Assembly (NCBI GenBank): GCA_963789785.1
Contig: CAWBNC010000019.1
Coordinates: 1 to 64,000 of the forward strand
Reading direction: 5' to 3'
DNA: 64,000 nt
From: JAEULH01 sp963789785
Lineage (GTDB): Bacteria; Pseudomonadota; Alphaproteobacteria; Rhodospirillales; Defluviicoccaceae
Part shown: positions 59,194 through 64,000 of the stretch, piece by piece
Position numbering within the stretch: position 1 is the first letter of the stretch
Layout: each line of letters starts with the position of its first letter
Notes under the pieces: generated by a model
Told to the model about the DNA's origin: nothing
Database searches by the model: none
What the model saw: the letters and a program-made list of their open reading frames with translations, nothing else
Made by a program: the position numbers and the translations under genes

Positions 59194-59227
59194 AGCATCA
59201 ATCTGCGCCCATCCGGCGCAGGATGCT
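59194..59227. repeat. REP-like palindrome, family B, copy 2
   Basis: AGCATC, then CTGCGCC...GGCGCAG, then GATGCT. Inverted relative to the copy at 12268-12303. Lies 26 bp from the family A element, so the two may be one composite repeat here. Confidence 0.6.
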
Positions 59228-59268
59228 CTAGGATGCCTCTTCATGCACTCTCGGGCGGCGGAGGATTG

Positions 59269-60132
59269 GCGGTGCAGGCAGCAGCTCTTTGGAGTCGCTT
59301 GGCGATCCGGCTCGACAAGCGGCGCCGGTCGAAAAAGCTGATGCGACGGGTGCGTTCGGCGGACGCCGCGGTCGTTTCCGTCGGCAAGAGCGGGCGCACG
59401 TGGTTGCGGGCGATGGTCTCGCACCTCTACCACCAGCGCTACGGGCTGCCGGCGCAAGAGCTGATCGACTTCGATAATTTCCACGAGCGCCTCGCTGCGA
59501 TCCCGCGGATCCTGTTCACCGGCGTGCAGCCCGATGACCAGGCCCCGTCCGGCCGGACGTGGGCGGAAGAAGTCGCGGCGATTGAGCGCGTCGTTCTGCT
59601 GACGAGGGATCCCCGCGATGTCGCCGTGTCGTTCTACTTTCAGATGAGCGAGCGGGCGACCGAGCGCGAGCTTCGCCGCAAGGGCGTAAGCTCGCGCGCC
59701 GCCGTGCGGGAAATGAAGATGATCGACTTCCTTCTCGACCCGCGCCTCGGCGTGGCACGCGTCGACCGCTTCCTGCGTGGATGGCGGGAGGCGTTCGCCG
59801 ATCATCCGGACGCAATGATCGTGAGCTACGAAGAGTTGCGCGCGGAGACCGGCGAGGCGTTCGGCCGCGTCGCCCGCTTTCTCGATCCTGAGACCACTGC
59901 GGCGGAGATCGCCGGCGCCGTGGCCTTCGGCGATTTCGGCATGATGCAGGCGCGCGAACGCGAAGGTTTTTTCAACAGCGAGCGGCTGCGGGCGAGCGGC
60001 GAGGCACCGGAAGGGCGCAAGGTCCGGCGCGGCAAGATCGGCGGCTATCGCGACTATCTGTCCGTCGAGGAGATCGGCATGGTCGACAGAATGCTGCGGT
60101 CGACCGATAAGGATGTCGCGGTAAGGCGCTAG
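59269..60132 (+). CDS. sulfotransferase
   Basis: 287 residues from GTG 59269, chosen because GGAGG lies seven bases upstream. Longer starts run through REP repeats. PAPS-binding motifs are present: VSVGKSGRTWLRAMV (5'-phosphosulfate loop, residues ~33-47) and VVLLTRDPRDVAVSFYFQMSER (3'-phosphate motif). Transfers sulfate from PAPS to a hydroxyl or amine, probably on a surface glycan or lipid, judging from the nearby glycosyltransferases. The stop codon TAG lies inside the left end of the MITE. Confidence 0.88.
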   Translation, partial: AVQAAALWSRLAIRLDKRRRSKKLMRRVRSADAAVVSVGKSGRTWLRAMVSHLYHQRYGLPAQELIDFDNFHERLAAIPRILFTGVQPDDQAPSGRTWAEEVAAIERVVLLTRDPRDVAVSFYFQMSERATERELRRKGVSSRAAVREMKMIDFLLDPRLGVARVDRFLRGWREAFADHPDAMIVSYEELRAETGEAFGRVARFLDPETTAAEIAGAVAFGDFGMMQAREREGFFNSERLRASGEAPEGRKVRRGKIGGYRDYLSVEEIGMVDRMLRSTDKDVAVRR

Positions 60133-60250
60133 TGGTTCGATGCTGATGGATGATTCCCATTCGTCAGCTGAATCGAACCACCAGAGCATTGATACGGTGG
60201 GCTGATTTACCTGACGCTTGAGGACTCAAGCGTCAGGATCAGACCACTAG
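60129..60250. mobile_element. CTAG-ended MITE, copy 2 (122 bp, inverted)
   Basis: Begins CTAGTGGTTCGATGCTGATG and ends AGACCACTAG. Reverse-complemented, it matches copy 1 at 51758-51878 with about eight substitutions and one indel. The internal hairpin is perfect here (CCTGACGCTTGAG, GA, CTCAAGCGTCAGG). Its palindromic CTAG ends supply the TAG stop codons of both flanking convergent genes. Confidence 0.85.
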
Positions 60251-61074
60251 CGTGCCTCGATGTTGATCGTCAACGTTTTGCGCATCGCCTGGGATCCGAC
60301 TCCGGTCATCGGCCGGACCGAGTGCCAGGAGTTAAAGGTCTTGACAAAAACCACCGCCTGGTTCGGCTGAAACTCGAAGGTGTCGAGGACGTCCATATCC
60401 TCGAAGCGGCCGCGCGTATTCAGCCTGTTGAAGCTGTTGCGCGGATTCTTGGGCCGGTTGACGTCGGTCCCGCCGCCCATCGCCGGATCCCACTCGCCTT
60501 CACCGACCATGGAAACGATGAGGGTGACGATCTTCGACGGCAGATCGGTATGCGGCAGGACGCTCCCGCCGGCGGCGGGCAGCATCGAGAACTCGAAGCG
60601 AGAGCTGAGCCGCCGCGATCGCTGCTTCTGGCTGGGCCGCAGCGCGTGCTTCATCGCCTTCAGCAGCCTCTGTGTGGCCGGCGGGGTCGCGCCATAGCCA
60701 AGGTCGATGCCATGCAGCCGCAACGAGTCCATGACCTGGACAATGAAGGACTCGCTCTTGATCCAGCCGTGAAACGCACGCCAGATGGCTTCCTGGCGCA
60801 GGAAGCGATCGTATGCCTCGCCGTTGAACTTCTCTGACAAGGAATACTTGTGCCCGAACTTCGGCATATAGGCGAACAGATCGCGCGAAGGATAGCGCTC
60901 CACCAGCTCGCTATAAAGAGCTTCGGGAAAGACCCGATGAGCTACCCCAATAGGGTACGGCTCGTAGCGGAAAGTGAGATGATCGAAAGAGAGCCGCGGC
61001 GGCCCTGAATTGTTGGCGGAGAGGAGCTGCGGCTGTAAAGGAGGCGGTCCCGGGTCTGTCCGCTGCATCAACAT
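60247..61074 (-). CDS. 2OG-Fe(II) oxygenase-like protein
   Basis: 275 residues from ATG 61074 (ATG 61068 also possible; ribosome binding site weak). The double-stranded beta-helix core shows the Fe(II) motif HxD in GSVLPHTDLPSKIVTLI, a distal His in VKTFNSWHSVRPM and an Arg three residues on, which should bind 2-oxoglutarate. The N-terminal region FDHLTFRYEPYPIGVAHRVFPEALYSELVERYP is typical of prolyl-hydroxylase-like proteins in glycan clusters. It probably hydroxylates or modifies a peptide or sugar. Stop TAG comes from the MITE end. Confidence 0.8.
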   Translation of the reverse strand: MLMQRTDPGPPPLQPQLLSANNSGPPRLSFDHLTFRYEPYPIGVAHRVFPEALYSELVERYPSRDLFAYMPKFGHKYSLSEKFNGEAYDRFLRQEAIWRAFHGWIKSESFIVQVMDSLRLHGIDLGYGATPPATQRLLKAMKHALRPSQKQRSRRLSSRFEFSMLPAAGGSVLPHTDLPSKIVTLIVSMVGEGEWDPAMGGGTDVNRPKNPRNSFNRLNTRGRFEDMDVLDTFEFQPNQAVVFVKTFNSWHSVRPMTGVGSQAMRKTLTINIEAR

Positions 61075-61283
61075 GAGATAACACTCACAAGAACCGGCAT
61101 GGTCGACGGTCGCACGTCCCAACAAAACCTCATCCAGCAACCCAGGCCGGCTCTGTAGTCGGCCAGACCGCTCGCAGCGAAAATCACATATGCACCAGAC
61201 CCTGCACAAAACAAGATGGCCGGACACAATATTATCATCATTACGATCCAGAGGCGAACAAGCCGGCCCATAGAGGCACGGGC

Positions 61284-61988
61284 TCAGGCCGCGATCAGCG
61301 GGATCCCGGCCCGTTCGGCGACGACCGGCTCCGTGGTAAGCAGGTGATGCCATGCCGCTCCGAGATCCGTCGGATGACGGCAATGTCGGTGTCGGCGTGT
61401 TTGCTCGCCAGTGCGCCGCGCGATTCGATCAGTGGATTGTCGGCGTAGGCGTGGCTGATCTCGAAGCTGAAGCCGCTCAGGATGACCCGGGTGATACCCG
61501 CGTTCGGCCAGCCCCAGCACGGCGGCCACGATGCCGGTCGACGGGTGCTTGAGTGCGAGCCGTGCACTCGACGTCCGCGTCGCCGCCGCACAGCGCTGCG
61601 ACCAGATCGATGTACCAGGCCAGCGGCCTGGAGACGAACGCGCCGAAGCGGTAGCCGGCCGCGCGAAGGCCGCGCTCGAACGGGCGCGGGCCGCAGGCCA
61701 CGACTTCGCGGATGTTCAGCAGCCGTTTGATCGGCGCGTGGCGATACATCTGCCGCGGAAGTAGTACAGGGTCCGCGTGCCGAGACCGGACAACGCTTCC
61801 AGCGCAAGCCGGTTGGAGTCGTTCTTGCCCGACGTCAGAACGCTGGACATGACCGTGAACTCGGGCTCGGGCAGGCCGAGACCGTGGGCCGAGCGGCCGG
61901 AGGCGTTGGCGCAGGCCAGTTTGGCGTAGGCGCCTGGCGGCGGCATGACCGGATCCGGCTTGGAACCAAGGACGAGTAGGACCGCCAT
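61284..61988 (-). CDS. unknown protein of a surface-glycan cluster (frameshifted)
   Basis: About 235 residues after joining four frame segments (breaks near 61750, 61570, 61490 and 61345). ATG 61988 gives MAVLLVLGSKPDPVMPPPGAYAKLACANASGRSAHGLGLPEPEFTVM. It continues with SGKNDSNRLALEALSGLGTRTLYYFRG, then ILSGFSFEISHAYADNPLIESRGA. The opening VLGSKPDP and central ILSGFSF are faintly like sialyltransferase-type (GT42/GT29-like) or DUF115 proteins. I cannot name a family. It is divergent from the two glycosyltransferase genes. Confidence 0.55.
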
Positions 61989-62186
61989 TACAATATTCCC
62001 GCCACACTCGTCCCCCATCCTCCGCGCGACTTGCGCGGCCAGCCAAACCCAACTCCAGCAGCGTTATTGATTGAATGGGTGTCCCGATATATAACCGTAA
62101 GAGACATAATGATCAAGAAAGCCAGCCGTCTGGTTTGATAGCCACGTTCTGTAGCCTGCGTCGCAAAATCTTGAAGCGGTACACTT

Positions 62187-63134
62187 GTGCCATCCGATAA
62201 CATGCTGATTGCAATCTGCATTTGCACCTTTCGCCGGCCCGAGGGCTTGGAGGGGACGCTTCGGGGTATCGAGCGCCTCCGTTTCGGCGCGGGTTCCCGG
62301 CCGAAGCTGCATGTGGTCGTCGTCGATAACGAAGGCTGCGAAGCGACGCGCGCGGCGGTCAAAGCGTTCGCGGCGACCGGTATTCCGATCAGCTACGCGG
62401 TCGAGAGCCGGCGGGGAATCTCCTCCGCGCGCAATGCCTGTCTCGACCTCGCGCCGGCAGACGCCGACCTGATGGCCTTTCTGGATGATGATGTCGTGCC
62501 GCGCCCTGAGTGGCTCGAGGAATTGCTGATCGCGATTGAGCGGACGGGCGCGGAAGCGGCGACCGGCCCGTACGATGCCGTCTATCGCAAGAGCACGCCC
62601 GAGTGGATCCGGGCCGGCCGGTTCTTCGCCAGCCCGCGGGCGAAGGCGCCCCGGAACCACGAGCGAATCGACTTCGGCGTCATGGGCAACATCCTGTTCC
62701 GGGCTCCGTTCCTGCGCGACAACGGCCTGCGCTTCGACGACCGGTTCGGGCTCATCGGCGGCGAGGATCGCAAGTTCTACACGGAATTGTTCGACGCCGG
62801 CGCCACGATCGCCTGGGCACGCGATGCTATCGTCGATCATCATGTCTCATTCGACCGGCTCCGGTTCGCCTACATCGTCCGCCGGGAATTCTGCGTCGGT
62901 TGCACCGCGGCCATTCTGAAGCGGAGCGAACCTCCGAGCGGAAGAGGACACTTGGGGTATGGCGCGCATACGGTTGTCAAGCTTGCGCTCAAGATCGTTC
63001 TGCTCGCGCCGGCGGCGCTGCTGGCGGCGATCCGCAACAACCCCTTTCGCAAGGTCAAGCCGGTGCTGGATATCGCCAACCTGAGCGGCCGCCTCTATGG
63101 CCTGTTCGGGCGCAAGTACGAGCTGTACCGGTAG
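62187..63134 (+). CDS. family 2 glycosyltransferase
   Basis: 315 residues, intact. GT-A fold: IAICICTFRRPEGLEGTLRGIERL; VVVVDNEG; AVESRRGISSARNACLDLAPADADLMAFLDDDVVPRPEWLE with the DDD/DxD metal site; GNILFRAPFL; and GLIGGEDRKFYTELFDAG, where ED is the likely base. A C-terminal hydrophobic helix (VLLAPAALLAAI) may tether it to the membrane. The start is GTG 62187 or ATG 62202. Acceptor unknown. The next gene is a paralogue. Confidence 0.9.
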   Translation: MPSDNMLIAICICTFRRPEGLEGTLRGIERLRFGAGSRPKLHVVVVDNEGCEATRAAVKAFAATGIPISYAVESRRGISSARNACLDLAPADADLMAFLDDDVVPRPEWLEELLIAIERTGAEAATGPYDAVYRKSTPEWIRAGRFFASPRAKAPRNHERIDFGVMGNILFRAPFLRDNGLRFDDRFGLIGGEDRKFYTELFDAGATIAWARDAIVDHHVSFDRLRFAYIVRREFCVGCTAAILKRSEPPSGRGHLGYGAHTVVKLALKIVLLAPAALLAAIRNNPFRKVKPVLDIANLSGRLYGLFGRKYELYR

Positions 63135-63165
63135 CGCGCGACGCGTCCAGAGTTGAGGCGGGACG

Positions 63166-64000
63166 ATGATGCAGGCCGGCGCGCTCGATCTCCCTCACGA
63201 TCCGGCGGACGCGCGGACCGTCCGGGTGACGATTGCGATCTGCACCTACCGGCGAGCCGACCAACTCGCCAAGGCCCTCGACGGCATTTCCCGGCTGACG
63301 TTCCCGGCCGGGCGCTTGCCTGCGCTTCATGTTGTCGTTGTCGACAACGCGGGCGAGTCCCGTGCCCGGACCGTCGTCGATGATTTCGTCGCGCGCTCCG
63401 GCATTGCCGTCGCGTATGCGGTCGAGTTGCGGCGGGGGATTTCTCAGGCGCGAAACACGGCGCTGGATCTCGTCCCAGCGGACGCCGATTTCGTCGCCTT
63501 CATCGACGATGACGAAACGCCGTCGCCCCGCTGGCTGGAGGCTTTGCTGACGACGCAGGCGCGGACCGGCGCCGCCGTCGTCTGCGGTCCGATCCGGCCG
63601 GAATTCGCCGCCGCGCCTCCGGCGTGGATCGTCGATGGCCGTTTCTTTGTCCACCCCCGGATCCTCGACCGCAGTGGGCCGCAGCCTGCCGACGGCGCCT
63701 CTATCGCCGACGCCAGAACCGGGAACGTGCTCATTCGCACGAAGGAGTTCCGGTGCACCGGTGCGCGCTTCGACGAGTCGTTCGGCCTCACCGGCGGCGA
63801 GGATGCGCTGTTCTTCCGCCGGCTCTCCGCCGCCGGCGCGGACATGGTCTGGTCGCCCCGAGCCGAGGTCAGCGAGCTGGTGGCGCCCGCGCGCGCCCGG
63901 TTCGGCTATCTCGTTGCCGAGTACTTCCGCTGCGGCAACGTGCGCGCCGCCATCGATGCGCTTGACGCCGACAACCGGGACGGCGGTCGGAAGGAGCAGC
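63166..64000 (+). CDS. family 2 glycosyltransferase, paralogue (runs off window end)
   Basis: Open frame from ATG 63166 to the last base with no stop, 278 residues visible. It repeats the plan of its neighbour: TIAICTYRRADQLAKALDGISRL, HVVVVDNAGESRA, AVELRRGISQARNTALDLVPADADFVAFIDDDETPSPRWLEALL, GNVLIRTKEF, and FGLTGGEDALFFRRLSAAGADM. Starts 31 bp after the first GT2 gene. Conserved pairs of residues at every motif show a tandem duplication followed by divergence. The 3' part is outside the window. Confidence 0.9.
   Translation, partial: MMQAGALDLPHDPADARTVRVTIAICTYRRADQLAKALDGISRLTFPAGRLPALHVVVVDNAGESRARTVVDDFVARSGIAVAYAVELRRGISQARNTALDLVPADADFVAFIDDDETPSPRWLEALLTTQARTGAAVVCGPIRPEFAAAPPAWIVDGRFFVHPRILDRSGPQPADGASIADARTGNVLIRTKEFRCTGARFDESFGLTGGEDALFFRRLSAAGADMVWSPRAEVSELVAPARARFGYLVAEYFRCGNVRAAIDALDADNRDGGRKEQ

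Larger units (their letters stand above)
58894..59268. other. intergenic region with composite REP elements
   Basis: 375 bp between divergent tadE and sulfotransferase genes. The first part (58940-59040) is AT-rich, a likely promoter region for the tadE pair. The second part holds the family A stem-loop (59138-59167) and family B palindrome (59194-59227), 26 bp apart. Confidence 0.5.

Noticed and set aside
59065..59268. Upstream extension of the sulfotransferase to 59065
   Set aside because: The extension runs through two REP palindromes and lacks homology; GTG 59269 has GGAGG at proper spacing.
1..64000. CRISPR array, rRNA genes or prophage
   Set aside because: No regularly spaced direct repeats, no rRNA signatures and no phage structural genes were found on reading through.

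Overview
This window is GC-rich and gene-dense. It reads as a chromosomal segment of an alphaproteobacterium, most likely of the order Rhodospirillales. The basis is the style of the proteins: a LuxI with WEVTR and the ATP-grasp/alpha-E fusion, PhnA-like membrane, PRC-barrel, DUF4112 and TadE proteins. The species cannot be fixed from sequence alone. A glycogen-accumulating, propionyl-CoA-using lifestyle would fit glgC, a GH15 glucoamylase-like enzyme, a glucan-phosphatase-like protein and a complete methylmalonyl-CoA mutase/MeaB operon. That is inference.

Layout: 0-2.4 kb holds an IS256-type transposase end abutting a truncated hybrid-type sensor kinase. 2.3-9.1 kb holds a TauE/SafE permease, gatB, a LuxR regulator, a FadL-like porin and a LuxI synthase, with luxI and luxR on the same strand about 2.5 kb apart. 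9.1-14.6 kb holds a sparse intergenic stretch with two clean dyads, class II aldolase, tRNA-Leu(TAA), VanZ, hemerythrin and a decayed sugar transporter. 14.7-28.6 kb is a long minus-strand run: glyoxalase-like, aceE-aceF-lpdA (pyruvate dehydrogenase), an alpha/beta hydrolase, DUF1003, and mutA-mcmA-meaB (methylmalonyl-CoA mutase and its G-protein chaperone). 28.9-32.9 kb is a circularly permuted ATP-grasp/alpha-E fusion followed by a transglutaminase, a predicted peptide-ligation module, then a META lipoprotein. 33-37.2 kb holds an enoyl-CoA hydratase/isomerase, then an apparent operon of an enolase-superfamily enzyme, a sensory-rhodopsin-transducer-family protein and GH15. 37.4-38.1 kb is a scar of two IS remnants. 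38.3-50.2 kb holds baeRF11, hydrolases, small membrane proteins, oxidoreductases, glgC and an acyl-CoA ligase. 50.3-60.3 kb is bracketed in its larger part by two inverted copies of a ~121-bp CTAG-ended MITE. It holds a TPP enzyme, gloB-GST, a methyltransferase, TerB and TadE proteins and a sulfotransferase. 60.2-64 kb is a surface-glycan type cluster (2OG oxygenase, unknown protein, two tandem GT2 glycosyltransferases), open at the window end.

About 25 genes, including ones that should be essential (aldolase, all three PDH subunits), are split by frameshifts. Most are single-base insertions, and the protein continues without loss in the next frame. I read this as an insertion-biased sequencing error pattern rather than gene decay. 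Such genes are listed as one CDS spanning the breaks. True decay is more likely for the IS fragments, the sensor kinase 5' end and the sugar transporter with a large internal deletion.
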